Assembly (NCBI RefSeq): GCF_000312525.1
Contig: NZ_HE997453.1
Location: 1-48,736 of the forward strand
From: Bartonella florencae
Lineage (GTDB): Bacteria; Pseudomonadota; Alphaproteobacteria; Rhizobiales; Rhizobiaceae
Direction of reading: 5' to 3'
DNA length: 48,736 nt
The notes under the pieces: generated by a model
What the model was told of the DNA's origin: nothing
Database searches by the model: none
What the model saw: only the letters and a program-made list of their open reading frames with translations
Part shown: positions 28,608 to 38,284 of the stretch, piece after piece
Layout of the letters: each line of letters starts with the position of its first letter
Numbering within the stretch: the stretch's first letter is position 1
Made by a program: the position numbers and the translations under genes

Positions 28608-30236
28608 CTAAACCAATCGACTTTGTTCTACAGTGGCTTCAATAAAAGAAGAAAAAAGTGGATGTGGATCAAATGGACGTGATTTCAGTTCTGGATGATA
28701 TTGAACACCGATAAACCATGGATGATCTGTATATTCTATTGCTTCTGGCAAAATACCGTCAGGAGACATACCAGAAAAAATTAAACCACACTGTTCTAAC
28801 TTGTCTTTGTAATCAATATTTACCTCATAACGATGACGATGTCGTTCACTAATCCTTGTCATCCCATAAATTCTTGCAATATGACTCTCTTCTTTTAATT
28901 CAGCAGTAAAGGCACCAAGACGCATCGATCCACCAAGATTGCTAAATTGTGTACGTTTCTCAAGTATATCCCCTTTGCGCCATTCTTTCATCAAATCTAC
29001 AATAGGATTTTCGGTTTCACAAAATTCACTTGATGAAGCATTCTCAATCTGCGCAATATTGCGTGCAGCTTCTATACAAGCCAATTGCATGCCAAAACAA
29101 ATGCCGAAAAATGGAATTTTATGCTCCCGTGCAAATTGAATGGCTCGAATTTTACCCTCTGCACCACGTACCCCAAAAGCACCAGGAACCAAAACTCCAT
29201 GCACTTTCTGTAAAGTAGACGTAGGATCTTCTCTTTCAAAAAGTTCTGCATCAATCCATTCAATATTAACCTTTACTTTATTGGCTAAACCGCCATGGAT
29301 TATCGCTTCGGTAAGAGATTTATAAGCATCTTTTAACCCCGTATATTTCCCAACAACAGCAATTGTGACTTCCCCTTCTGGATGGTGAATTCGATGTGTA
29401 ATATCTTCCCAATGCTCCATTTTGGGTTTAGGCACCGATTCTATTCCAAAAGCAGAAAGAACTTCTGAATCTAATCCCTCTTTATGATATGCTACGGGAA
29501 CATCATAAATCGTTGGCATATCCAATGCTTGAATAACGGCACTCCGGCGGACATTACAAAAAAGGGAAAGTTTGCTTCGCTCTGTTTCTGGAATAGGCCG
29601 ATCTGCACGCACCAACAAAATATCGGGAGCAATACCAATTGATTGTAATTCTTTAACGGAATGTTGTGTTGGTTTGGTTTTTAATTCACCGGCAGAGGGA
29701 ATATAAGGCATTAATGTAAGATGTACATAAACAACATTATGCCTTGGTAACTCATTGTGAAGCTGACGAATCGCTTCTAGAAAAGGCATTGCTTCAATGT
29801 CACCAACCGTTCCACCTATTTCACACAAAACAAAATCAAATTCTTCGTTTCCAGTTGTAATAAATCTCTTAATTTCATCGGTAACATGAGGAATGACTTG
29901 AACTGTAGCTCCCAAATAACCGCCACGTCGTTCGCATTCAATGATATTGCGATAAATACGTCCTGTTGTGATATTATCTTGGCTATTTGCAGAACGCCCC
30001 GTAAAACGTTCATAATGGCCAAGATCAAGATCCGTTTCTGCTCCATCATCGGTTACAAAGACCTCACCATGTTGATAAGGTGACATCGTACCTGGGTCAA
30101 CATTCAAATAAGGATCAAGTTTGCGAAGCCGTACACGGTAACCACGTGCTTGTAACAACGCAGCTAACGCTGCTGCAGCGATGCCCTTTCCAAGAGAAGA
30201 AACCACACCACCAGTAATAAAAATATAACGTGCCAT
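28608..30236 (-). CDS. pyrG: CTP synthase PyrG
   Basis: This 542-residue enzyme converts UTP to CTP with ATP and glutamine. The synthetase domain starts with the P-loop-like [10 protein letters not shown]. The C-terminal class I glutamine amidotransferase domain has its nucleophile in [12 protein letters not shown] and the histidine/glutamate pair in [10 protein letters not shown]. In most family members the nucleophile elbow reads GICLGMQ; here leucine is phenylalanine, a conservative local change. The ATG at 30236 lacks a strong ribosome binding site. It follows secG after the terminator at 30315-30341. Confidence 0.98.
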   Translation of the reverse strand: MARYIFITGGVVSSLGKGIAAAALAALLQARGYRVRLRKLDPYLNVDPGTMSPYQHGEVFVTDDGAETDLDLGHYERFTGRSANSQDNITTGRIYRNIIECERRGGYLGATVQVIPHVTDEIKRFITTGNEEFDFVLCEIGGTVGDIEAMPFLEAIRQLHNELPRHNVVYVHLTLMPYIPSAGELKTKPTQHSVKELQSIGIAPDILLVRADRPIPETERSKLSLFCNVRRSAVIQALDMPTIYDVPVAYHKEGLDSEVLSAFGIESVPKPKMEHWEDITHRIHHPEGEVTIAVVGKYTGLKDAYKSLTEAIIHGGLANKVKVNIEWIDAELFEREDPTSTLQKVHGVLVPGAFGVRGAEGKIRAIQFAREHKIPFFGICFGMQLACIEAARNIAQIENASSSEFCETENPIVDLMKEWRKGDILEKRTQFSNLGGSMRLGAFTAELKEESHIARIYGMTRISERHRHRYEVNIDYKDKLEQCGLIFSGMSPDGILPEAIEYTDHPWFIGVQYHPELKSRPFDPHPLFSSFIEATVEQSRLV

Positions 30237-30314
30237 GGGCTTATGGTGATAAGCAGTTTATGATGATTTTTCCAGTAAAAAATGCAAAAATGAGCTCTTT
30301 TTCTTCCATAAAAT

Positions 30315-30341
30315 AAAAAAGGTGAAAAAATCACCTTTTTT
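30315..30341 (-). terminator. Rho-independent terminator of secG
   Basis: On the minus strand, an 11-bp stem (AAAAAAGGTGA with TCACCTTTTTT) with a five-base loop ends in a run of T residues, 25 bases past the secG stop. It should separate tpiA-secG transcription from pyrG. Confidence 0.75.
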
Positions 30342-30365
30342 AAAATCTATATTCTGTTAAAGAAA

Positions 30366-30821
30366 CTATTTTTTACCATTATCCGGAACGGGATTTTCAA
30401 GTGCCGGTGGAACAGGACTTTCAGTTGCAGGATTTGTAGGCTGTTTCTGCTCCTTAGGTGAAACTGAATCTCCTCTCAACTGTTCCAGAATCGAAGGTTG
30501 AGACTTAACATCTGATGACGGAGCTGCTTCTGGTATCCCTTTATTTGTAGAGTTTTGTTCTAAATTAACTGGAATACGCTTAAGAATGTCAGAACTAGAA
30601 TTTGATATATTCGCCACAACGGTAAGGCCAATGGAGACCGCAAAAAAACAACATGCCAAAATAGCGGTTAAACGTGTTAACGGATTTCTAGACCCACGCG
30701 TTCTCATTAATCCAGAACCACTACTTGCACCAAGCCCGCCGCCTTCTGAAGGTTGAATTAATATAACAGCAACCAAAGTAATAACGACCAAAAAATGGAT
30801 AATAATAAGTACTGTTTGCAT
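30366..30821 (-). CDS. secG: Preprotein translocase subunit SecG
   Basis: This 151-residue SecYEG accessory subunit has two membrane helices (about 3-21 and 50-72). Between them is the glycine-rich EGGGLGASSGSG loop that marks SecG, followed by TRLTAILACCFF. The C-terminal 65 residues form a proline- and serine-rich tail, longer than in E. coli but usual in rhizobia. The ATG follows AGAGCAGG. It lies 82 bases after tpiA in the same direction. Confidence 0.95.
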   Translation of the reverse strand: MQTVLIIIHFLVVITLVAVILIQPSEGGGLGASSGSGLMRTRGSRNPLTRLTAILACCFFAVSIGLTVVANISNSSSDILKRIPVNLEQNSTNKGIPEAAPSSDVKSQPSILEQLRGDSVSPKEQKQPTNPATESPVPPALENPVPDNGKK

Positions 30822-30903
30822 AAAACCTGCTCTTTAAATAACTTTTCATGGCTATTTACACGTAAATAACATATAATCCAAGGGAAAAACCAAAATTCCC
30901 CTG

Positions 30904-31668
30904 TTATAAGTTACGATAAACATCGCAGATAGTTAAAAAATCAACTGCGTTTAAGCTGGCTCCCCCTATCAGAGCACCATTAACATGGTCCGTACTCAAA
31001 AGTTCAAAGGCATTGGATGGCTTTACTGATCCACCATAAAGCAATCGCATCTTATTCCCTTCATTACCAAAACGAGAGCGAATTTCATCGCGAATAAAGT
31101 TATGCACCCTTGCAATATCTTCTAAAGTCGCCATATTGCCTGTGCCTATGGCCCATATAGGTTCATAAGCGATAATAACATTCTCTGCTGTTGCATCATC
31201 TGGCAAAGATCTTTCAAGCTGTCGTGTGAGCACATCCAATACTTTATTATTTTGGCGCTCTTCCAATGTCTCGCCAATACAAACAATCGTAACAAGACCT
31301 CCTCGCCAAGCTGCTTGCACTTTAGCGCAAACAATTGCATCACTTTCTTGATAAATTGTGCGGCGCTCTGAATGCCCAATAATGACATGACTTGCCCCTG
31401 CTTCTTTAAGCATAAAGGCTGAAATCTCTCCAGTATAAGGGCCATGATCATCAAAATGACAATTTTGTCCTCCTAATAAAAGGTTTCCACCACCCAATGT
31501 ATCAGAAGCACGCGATAAAAGTGTTGCTGGAACACAAATCAGTGCTTCAAAAAAACGGCCTAAATCAGAACTCACGCCAGCGGCAATGGCACGCAACTCT
31601 CCAAGTGATTCACCGGTTCCGTTCATTTTCCAATTTCCAGCAATAAAAGGCCGAATATTTGGCGACAT
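30904..31668 (-). CDS. tpiA: Triosephosphate isomerase
   Basis: This 254-residue TIM-barrel enzyme interconverts dihydroxyacetone phosphate and glyceraldehyde 3-phosphate. The active site is visible as N and K in AGNWKMNG, H in IIGHSERR and E in AYEPIWAIGTG; the phosphate-gripping LYGGSVKPSN is also present. The ATG follows GAGGTAAG. It is divergent from ppiD across a 154-base spacer that probably holds both promoters. secG follows 82 bases downstream. Confidence 0.98.
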   Translation of the reverse strand: MSPNIRPFIAGNWKMNGTGESLGELRAIAAGVSSDLGRFFEALICVPATLLSRASDTLGGGNLLLGGQNCHFDDHGPYTGEISAFMLKEAGASHVIIGHSERRTIYQESDAIVCAKVQAAWRGGLVTIVCIGETLEERQNNKVLDVLTRQLERSLPDDATAENVIIAYEPIWAIGTGNMATLEDIARVHNFIRDEIRSRFGNEGNKMRLLYGGSVKPSNAFELLSTDHVNGALIGGASLNAVDFLTICDVYRNL

Positions 31669-31822
31669 ATCTTACCTCAAAAGCTATCACAACACATTGT
31701 TTGCTTTCTAGGTATCAAATTATAAAACGAAAGCAAGTCTTTAAGCTTGCATCTTTTACTTCTTTATTGCAAATTCTGTTACTGCTTTGATAATAACTCA
31801 TATATAAAAATGGAATTAAACG

Positions 31823-33712
31823 ATGCTTGACATCATAAGAAATGCTACAAATTCTTGGGTTTCTAGGATTTTCCTTGCTATTTTGCTCTTATGTTTCATC
31901 CTTTTATGGGGAATCCCCCATTTGCGAACAACGAGTGAAAGAGATCTTATTTCTTCTGGAAAGTCTACCATAACTGTCGATGGTTATCGCCTTGCACTGG
32001 CCGATCAAAGTGCACGTTTAGCACTCGCATCTCACCTTGGACGAATGTTCACAGCAAATGAAATGCAGCAATATAAAATTCCCGCTTTTGTATTTAATCA
32101 GTTACAACAAGACGCACTATTTGATGAGCAAGCGCGTAAAATGAAAATTAGTCTTTCAAAAGATACTATAGCTCATATTCTGAGTTCTGATAATATGTTT
32201 CAAGTAAACAGTGTCTTTGATCAAACTTTGTTTCATAACTATCTTCAGCGTTTACATATTAGCGAAAGTAATTTCTTTGAGTACTATACCCAAAAAGAGA
32301 AGCGTAATCAGCTCATTTCAGCTTCGCTATCGGGGATGAAAGCACCAGATCTCTTTTATAAAGCGCTTGCGCTTTATCAAGGGGAAACCCGTAGTGCCGA
32401 TTATCTTGTTATTGATTTAAAAGGAAAGGAAACAATTTCTAACCCCGATCAAGAAACATTGCAAAAGTGGTTTGAAATGCATAGAAACGAGTTTCGGACC
32501 CCTGAATACCGTACCATTTCTTTATTATCTATGACTCTTGGGGAAATTGTAAAAACCGAAGATATTTCAGCAGATGAGGTGAAAGCCTATTACACCCAAA
32601 ACACCTCACATTTTATGATACCTGAAAAGCGCACGATTGAGGAATTGCGATTCTCTACACGCGAAGCTGCTGATAATGCTGCAAAAAAAATAGCTGATGG
32701 ATTGAGTTTTGATGCGTTGGTTAAAGCCGAAAACAAAACTCTTAAGAGCATAACAAAAGGGCCTCTCACAGAAAGTGAACTGCCTAATCATCTAGCATCC
32801 GAGATTTTCGAACTCAAACAAGGGCAAATAAGTAATGTAATCAATGATTTACAAGGTCCTGTTATCATTCGCGTAACACATATTGATCCTGCAGGCTCTC
32901 TCCCTTTTGAAAAGGTAGAAAAAAATATTCGACAAAAACTCGCCCAAAGTCGTGCAATGGATGCTCTACGTAATAACTATACAGCAATCGAAAATGCTCG
33001 TTTTGAGGGAGCATCTCTCAAAGAGCTTGCTGACCAATATAAATTACCTCTTCGTGCAATCACTCTTGATAAAACAGGGAAGACAATTGAAGGGGAAGTA
33101 CTCACGAATTTACCCCAAAAAGACATTTTATTGAAAGCTATTTATCAAGCAAATGAAGGCATTGATCTTGATCCCCTCTCTCTTCCAGAAGGTGGATATC
33201 TCTGGTATAAAGTGGATAAAATTATTCCTGCCCGCGATAGAACACTTGAAGAAGCTAAGGAAGATGCACTTTCTCAATGGAAAAGTGAAGAAGTTCAACG
33301 TCTTCTTGATGAAAAAGCCCAAAATACTCTCAAACAACTCAATGAAGGAAAAAGCCTTATTTCTCTTGCCCATACACTTGGTATCACAAAACAAACCACA
33401 CCAGCCCTACGACGCCAAGACTCATCTGAAATTCTTGGAGATGAAGGTGTTAAAGTGTTATTTTCTGTGCCTAAAGATCATTACGGCATACTAAAAGGTC
33501 CGATTATAACAAACCGCATCGTTTATCAAATAAAGGCTGTAACCATCCCTAAAGACATCACATCTCAGACTCTTTCACCTGATGTCCGTGCCAACATTGA
33601 TATGATCATGAGAGAAGATCTTAAGTTGGAAATGCTCCAAGTTGCCAATAAAGAACACCCTTTGAAAATTAATAGTACAAACTATCATCAAATTTTCAAT
33701 GTTCTCCAATAA
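31823..33712 (+). CDS. ppiD: SurA/PpiD-family periplasmic peptidyl-prolyl isomerase
   Basis: This 629-residue inner-membrane-anchored chaperone for exported proteins has a single N-terminal membrane helix (about 16-33, AILLLCFILLWG), a SurA_N-like segment, and a parvulin-type domain near residues 260-360 (KRTIEELRFSTREAA, ASEIFELKQGQIS). The length matches PpiD of other alphaproteobacteria. The ATG is the first in the frame; GGAATT lies upstream. It is divergent from tpiA. In rhizobial relatives trpD, trpC, moaC and lexA follow it, but here a 661-base gene-free spacer follows. Confidence 0.93.
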   Translation: MLDIIRNATNSWVSRIFLAILLLCFILLWGIPHLRTTSERDLISSGKSTITVDGYRLALADQSARLALASHLGRMFTANEMQQYKIPAFVFNQLQQDALFDEQARKMKISLSKDTIAHILSSDNMFQVNSVFDQTLFHNYLQRLHISESNFFEYYTQKEKRNQLISASLSGMKAPDLFYKALALYQGETRSADYLVIDLKGKETISNPDQETLQKWFEMHRNEFRTPEYRTISLLSMTLGEIVKTEDISADEVKAYYTQNTSHFMIPEKRTIEELRFSTREAADNAAKKIADGLSFDALVKAENKTLKSITKGPLTESELPNHLASEIFELKQGQISNVINDLQGPVIIRVTHIDPAGSLPFEKVEKNIRQKLAQSRAMDALRNNYTAIENARFEGASLKELADQYKLPLRAITLDKTGKTIEGEVLTNLPQKDILLKAIYQANEGIDLDPLSLPEGGYLWYKVDKIIPARDRTLEEAKEDALSQWKSEEVQRLLDEKAQNTLKQLNEGKSLISLAHTLGITKQTTPALRRQDSSEILGDEGVKVLFSVPKDHYGILKGPIITNRIVYQIKAVTIPKDITSQTLSPDVRANIDMIMREDLKLEMLQVANKEHPLKINSTNYHQIFNVLQ

Positions 33713-34373
33713 AAGGGTTGCAAATGATTTTTAATACTTAGGTGAAGAAATTGTATTCAAAAGCTCTTCTCTTTTTAAAAAAGTGAGATAAATTTCTTTT
33801 TCTATAATATCAGAATGCGTAACTTCTGTAAAAGAATAGTATTTTCTGCAATCTCGCAAGTTTGCAGAAAAGGATTCTATGTATTTTTAAGGATAGTTTT
33901 TCCGTACAATAAAAATATAATCTATAAAAATCGCTCTATAAATATTCTCATAGCAAATGATGATCATTTATAGTTCTGTAATTTTTACATACAATATCTA
34001 CCATCAACGTCAGATTTTTCTGTAGTCCTGATATTGTCTCATCAAAAAATGATACGTGTTCAATATATTTCAAGCGCCGCATATCAAAATTCCAATCTTA
34101 CGAAAAGTTTAATTGATCTATTTCATAAATTCGAATTTACACTGTTCTCTACGTCATCAAGTGATAGACAATCTAAATAAAATTAACACGACTGAAAAGA
34201 ATAAACGACATCTTTAACTTTATAAATTTAATATCTAAACGTTTGAAGATCATCTTTATTCATGTTACTTGCAGTATCTGCCAAATGATAAGAAAGAAAT
34301 TTAAATCTATAACACAGGTTTACCATCAATAAATTTACTCACTCTGTTGTTCTTAGAGAACATTCTTTTATTT
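33713..34373. other. Gene-free spacer after ppiD
   Basis: These 661 very AT-rich bases lie between convergent ppiD and the phytoene-synthase-like gene. I see no open frame with a recognisable domain on either strand and no RNA gene. The only clear structure is a perfect 10-bp inverted repeat at 33842-33871. Relatives carry trpD, trpC and other genes after ppiD, so this could be an eroded remnant, but I see no residual similarity. Confidence 0.55.
33842..33871. repeat. 10-bp inverted repeat after ppiD
   Basis: Arms ttttctgcaa and ttgcagaaaa are exact reverse complements around a 10-base loop. It lies 130 bases past the ppiD stop and lacks a T-run, so it may be a decayed terminator or an operator. 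Confidence 0.5.
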
Positions 34374-35234
34374 TTATAATATCTTTGGAAAATTACCGCC
34401 TATTGCTGTCCTTGTGATCAACCAATAGCGATGAATCAGTGATAAAGTCGCATTTTCTTGAAAAACTGCAGCTCCCAACTGTTGTGCTCTTTGAAGAGAT
34501 GCTGGTATAATTGCTAAGGGAAGAAATGCTGGCTTAAGCATTCTAGGCAAAGTAGTGGAGCATTCGTAAAATTTGCTATAATGATCTCGTGCTAATGCAA
34601 GCATAGCTTCAATAATGTGGCATTGTTGTTCGTTATTGATACGATGAGACTCTAAATCCTCTCTATGCACTCCGATAGCTTTTAGCATATCAGTAGGCAA
34701 ATAATATTGATATCGTGATTGCATGAATGATAAAAGACGCAACACACCACTTAATCCTTGAGCAATCCCCCCATGTTTACAGGCATCTGTAAAATCTTGT
34801 GCACCATCAGGATTTAATATCTGACAAGAAAGCTGTAAAATTATACTCGCTGTTTCATTCCAATAGCACTCAAGATCATGAAGCATTTCTATTGGATGGT
34901 GATAAAGATCTAAAATCTGTGCATCGCAATAACGTAAAAAAGCTGTTTTAGGTAGATTAAAAAGCGTTATTGCGGAAAATAAATCATTCAAAATCGGATT
35001 ATTTTTATTTTCTTGCATTTCACCATGCGCGATAGAATCATACCACCAGCGTAATCGTATTTCACCGATAAGTGGATCATGTACAATTTCGCGAATACGA
35101 GAAAGTTCTACATTAAAAGCATAAAGGGCCGCTAATGCTCTGCGCTTTTTTTTAGGTGCGAATAAAACCGATATATAGCGATCACGATCTGTAGCACGTA
35201 AAATATCAAGATAATAAGGAAGAGAATCAATCAT
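34374..35234 (-). CDS. Phytoene/squalene-synthase-like protein (NDUFAF6-type)
   Basis: This 286-residue protein has the phytoene/squalene synthase fold (KKRRALAALYAFNVELSRIREIV, RLRWWYDSI). The two aspartate-rich motifs that bind prenyl diphosphate are degraded: the first region reads NVELSRIREIV and the second KHGGIAQGL. That is the state of the NDUFAF6 branch, a mitochondrial complex I assembly factor, and not that of an active synthase. Its start overlaps the Mth938-like stop (ATGA), so translation is coupled. Its partner's human relative, NDUFAF3, is also a complex I assembly factor. I infer a role in respiratory complex I biogenesis; a residual terpene activity cannot be excluded. Confidence 0.85.
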   Translation of the reverse strand: MIDSLPYYLDILRATDRDRYISVLFAPKKKRRALAALYAFNVELSRIREIVHDPLIGEIRLRWWYDSIAHGEMQENKNNPILNDLFSAITLFNLPKTAFLRYCDAQILDLYHHPIEMLHDLECYWNETASIILQLSCQILNPDGAQDFTDACKHGGIAQGLSGVLRLLSFMQSRYQYYLPTDMLKAIGVHREDLESHRINNEQQCHIIEAMLALARDHYSKFYECSTTLPRMLKPAFLPLAIIPASLQRAQQLGAAVFQENATLSLIHRYWLITRTAIGGNFPKIL

Positions 35235-35617
35235 TCTACAGCAAACAATACCGCAGCAACGGCGCGATCTTCAGCCAACAAAACATTAAATGTACGTACT
35301 GCTGCTCCAGTACTCATTGTATCTGATGCAATATGCTTTTCCCATAAAAGTACTCGTAAATCTTCAGGTAATCGCAATAATTCAACACCAGTCCCTATCA
35401 GTAAAACTTCAATCTCAGATGACTCTTCTAAAATACGAGATATATTCTCTTGATTGGGAATAGGCCCTACCATATCAATACCATAAATACCTGATGGTAT
35501 ACAAATAATAGATCCTTTATGGGACATATCAGCAAAACGAAATCCACCATTTCCATAAGCATCAATAGGGGCTCGCCTTGGAAAATGTGCTTCACGGATT
35601 TGAATTGCATGAGACAT
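35231..35617 (-). CDS. Mth938-like (NDUFAF3-type) protein
   Basis: This 128-residue protein of the Mth938/DUF498 family contains YGNGGFRFADMSHKGSI, VLLIGTG and a final AVAAVLFAVE. Its mitochondrial relative NDUFAF3 assists complex I assembly. I start at ATG 35617 with AGGA upstream; a TTG one codon earlier is possible. It overlaps the next gene by 4 bases. In many alphaproteobacteria this gene follows secD-secF downstream of yajC, but here no sec gene lies between them. Function in bacteria is not established. Confidence 0.88.
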   Translation of the reverse strand: MSHAIQIREAHFPRRAPIDAYGNGGFRFADMSHKGSIICIPSGIYGIDMVGPIPNQENISRILEESSEIEVLLIGTGVELLRLPEDLRVLLWEKHIASDTMSTGAAVRTFNVLLAEDRAVAAVLFAVE

Positions 35618-36110
35618 CAATAAATATCCTTTACTTTTGATAGCCCAATTGGATTGTCCCTCTCCCCCCCAAAAAGCAAAAAAGCTATAATAAAGATTGA
35701 TATATTAATATAATGCAGATAGCAATATTGATCCCAAGCCCTCTATGTAATCCTACCCTAACAGTGCAATTAATAAGGGAAAGTTATTTTAAATATTGCG
35801 GAAGAATTTGTGATAGGATGCCATCAAATGCCACATTTATTTAAACATATTTATTGGCTGAAAAATTTCAGCCTATGTTCTCGAAAATAAGCAACCCCTC
35901 ATACTTTGAAAAAAAGAGCCACTTCAGAGAAGTGAAGGCTTTGCTACAATATGCCAGAAATAAAGTAAGCACTTTTTAATAATCCATAGAAAACAAAAAA
36001 TTATGTTAGTTTATCAACTATGAAGCTGCCTCTACACTGGATATTTTTTAAAGAGCTCTCCATTTTTATCAAAATACGCTGAAAATAACATCACATAATG
36101 CAATGATATT
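35618..36110. other. Spacer between yajC and the Mth938-like gene
   Basis: These 493 bases hold no recognisable gene. They contain a terminator-like hairpin (35908-35940) and an 18-base near-palindrome, ggctgaaa-aa-tttcagcc, at 35856-35873. In relatives secD and secF occupy this place. I could not find residual SecD or SecF similarity by eye. Confidence 0.55.
35908..35940 (-). terminator. Rho-independent terminator, probably of yajC
   Basis: On the minus strand the stem CACTTC-TCT-GAAGTG, extended by AGC/GCT across a 3-base bulge, is followed by C and seven T residues. It lies about 170 bases past the yajC stop, so it could also end a small non-coding transcript between the two. Confidence 0.55.
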
Positions 36111-36563
36111 TTAAGATTTGTTTTCCTTTGATACAGCTTTTTTCTCTTCAGATATATTCACATTTTCCTTTGTTTTAATTTTAGACTTAGACTTTTGTAG
36201 TGCTTTTGGTTTCGTATGAACTTTTGATTTTTTTTCCGCAATAGGCTCTCCTTTAACGCGAACATCGGTTAACGTTGAACGGAGCACACGAATACGCATA
36301 TCATCGCCAATTTCAACCTCCAATTCGCCACTCTCATCGTAAACTTTCGTAACTCTGCCGATAACACCACCGCCTGTTATAACTGTATCACCACGGCGTA
36401 CAGCATTAAGCATCTCCTGCCGCTTTTTCATTTGCGCACGCTGTGGGCGGATTATAAAAAAATACATAATTACAAAAATCAAAATCAACGGAACAAAGCC
36501 AACAAGTGTATTCCCATTGGAAACACCGCCTGTAACTTGAGCATAAGCGTTCGTAATAAACAT
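36111..36563 (-). CDS. yajC: Preprotein translocase subunit YajC
   Basis: This 150-residue Sec accessory protein has one N-terminal membrane helix (about 17-39, LVGFVPLILIFVIMYFFIIRPQ) followed by the conserved QRAQMKKRQEMLNAVRRGDTVITGGGVIG. The last ~50 residues are lysine-rich and low in complexity. The ATG follows GGAGAT. YajC usually forms a complex with SecD and SecF, but those genes are not next to it here, unlike in related genera. It lies 400 bases from the preceding gene in the same direction. Confidence 0.95.
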   Translation of the reverse strand: MFITNAYAQVTGGVSNGNTLVGFVPLILIFVIMYFFIIRPQRAQMKKRQEMLNAVRRGDTVITGGGVIGRVTKVYDESGELEVEIGDDMRIRVLRSTLTDVRVKGEPIAEKKSKVHTKPKALQKSKSKIKTKENVNISEEKKAVSKENKS

Positions 36564-36963
36564 TTTTATCTCCTATCGATTAAACTTCAGGTATTTCTCA
36601 CTCTACTAAAATAAACTTTTTGCTTAGAAAAAACCTCCCCAGAGGCCCTATCATACAAAGCCCTAAAAACACAATGTAATCATAACTCCATAGAAAGGAA
36701 ATAAATCCTTAAAAGGCAGAAGACAACGAGAAAAAACTTTCAAAAAACATTTTGCTTCTCTTTTTCTCTACATCATAAACATAAAAAATCTTACTAACTA
36801 GAAAATTAAGGATAAAAAGACATTTTATTCCCTTCCAGCAAACCAAACCCACTGCTCTTTTTAAGTATATGAGTTTTTTGGAATGTCATCATTTAGAAAA
36901 ATTGATTGTTGTGCTCGAAATTTATGTAAATTATAAATTTTGAAAATAAACGTTTATCATGAA
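36564..36963. other. Spacer between the LysM/M23 gene and yajC
   Basis: These 400 bases carry no recognisable gene on either strand. A weak cctc/gagg hairpin with an adjacent A-run on the plus strand lies at 36628-36645; on the minus strand it reads as a stem followed by six T residues. An AT-only stem lies near 36926-36950. The yajC promoter should lie here. I see nothing else. Confidence 0.5.
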
Positions 36964-38136
36964 TTAATTTTCTAAATATTTGATAGGATCGACGGGTAAT
37001 GAATTCTTACGCACTTCAAAATAAACGCGTGGTGTTTTAACATTTCCGGAAACACCAGATTTGGCAATCTCATCTCCACGCCCTATCCTCTGTCCCTTGC
37101 TGACAACAAGCTTACTATTGCATCCATAAATAGTAATAATATTGTTTTCATGCCGAATCATAACAACATTGCCAAGCTCTTTTAATCCATCACTTGCATA
37201 GATAACGATACCATTTTCCGCTGCCTTTACTGATGAACCTTCAGGTACAGCAATATCTATTCCTCGATTAGTCGCTGTTCCTTTTTTTTGGCCGAACAAA
37301 CTTAATAAACGCCCGCGCACCGGCCAACGCATCTTAGAAATTCCCGTGGCTTGCGGAGTAACAATATTATCTGTATTTGTAAAAGTCTCTGACAAACCAG
37401 TTTCATGATTTAATTGTTTCATCTGTCTAGAAGAATTCTTCTCCAAAGTTGAACTGTTCGTCTTTGCAGAGGGAAGAGTTTTTATAGGAGCTTTATATAT
37501 AGGTGGAGTCTTCTTGTAACTTGTGGAAGACGTAACTTGAGATGGAAATGAAGGTTCTGGCGCTGATGTCTTCCTATTACCATTATAACTATTTGAAGCT
37601 GTTAGTGTACCCTTTTGAGGAATCCTAAGCACCTGACCAATATAAATGGAATTATTGCTTATACCATTTGCTAATTTTAATGCTTCAACACTCACTCCTA
37701 TTTGCCGTGCAATGCTTAACAATGTATCTCCACTTTGGACAATATAAGAATTCCGCCGAAAAATGGGGGTATTATCCATTTGTGAACGGGAAAGCGTTCC
37801 AAGATTGCGTGGTGGTGTTCCCATAACGCGACTATCATAAGACGATCCACCTTGTTGTGGAGAATTATAAGCAGTGTCATTGCTCGTCCATGAATCATCA
37901 TTCGAATCCATAGGTGGCAATTCAGTGCTTTGTATTACGCCACCATACGATAACATTTGCGGATCTGCAGGCATAGTTGTAGATGTATTGGAATGAGATG
38001 ATGCCGTACGATGAGAAAAAATATTCGTAAAGCGTTGTGTACCGGAACTACACCCCGCAAAAATTGTTATCATCGCTAAAAAAGCTATTCTCTGAAATTT
38101 ACAAAGAAAAATATTACTCAAAACTTTTAAACACAT
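36964..38136 (-). CDS. LysM and degenerate M23-domain lipoprotein (NlpD/EnvC-like)
   Basis: This 390-residue envelope lipoprotein has a signal ending in a lipobox (IFAGCSS, C29), a LysM domain (about 128-172, YIVQSGDTLLSIARQIG), a long serine/threonine-rich linker and a C-terminal LytM/M23 domain. The zinc site is lost: the first HxxxD region reads NRGIDIA and the HxH region reads PRVYFEV. That makes it an amidase activator candidate like NlpD/EnvC and not an active peptidase. I start at ATG 38136; a GTG at 38148 is the alternative. It lies next to pcm as in other rhizobia. Confidence 0.88.
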   Translation of the reverse strand: MCLKVLSNIFLCKFQRIAFLAMITIFAGCSSGTQRFTNIFSHRTASSHSNTSTTMPADPQMLSYGGVIQSTELPPMDSNDDSWTSNDTAYNSPQQGGSSYDSRVMGTPPRNLGTLSRSQMDNTPIFRRNSYIVQSGDTLLSIARQIGVSVEALKLANGISNNSIYIGQVLRIPQKGTLTASNSYNGNRKTSAPEPSFPSQVTSSTSYKKTPPIYKAPIKTLPSAKTNSSTLEKNSSRQMKQLNHETGLSETFTNTDNIVTPQATGISKMRWPVRGRLLSLFGQKKGTATNRGIDIAVPEGSSVKAAENGIVIYASDGLKELGNVVMIRHENNIITIYGCNSKLVVSKGQRIGRGDEIAKSGVSGNVKTPRVYFEVRKNSLPVDPIKYLEN

Positions 38137-38284
38137 AGTTTTGCTCACTTACCAATACTAAACTCGCTCTATTAAAGCTTTTTAATATTACCTAAGAGTT
38201 AAAATAAGGTATTTTATTCATAAATATCTTTATAATGAGACCAAAATGAATTTATCATAAAATAGCATACCTTAATCTCAAAAA

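Noticed and set aside
36628-36645. Short cctc/gagg hairpin next to six T residues on the minus strand upstream of yajC
   Set aside because: The stem has only four base pairs, too short for a confident terminator or attenuator call.
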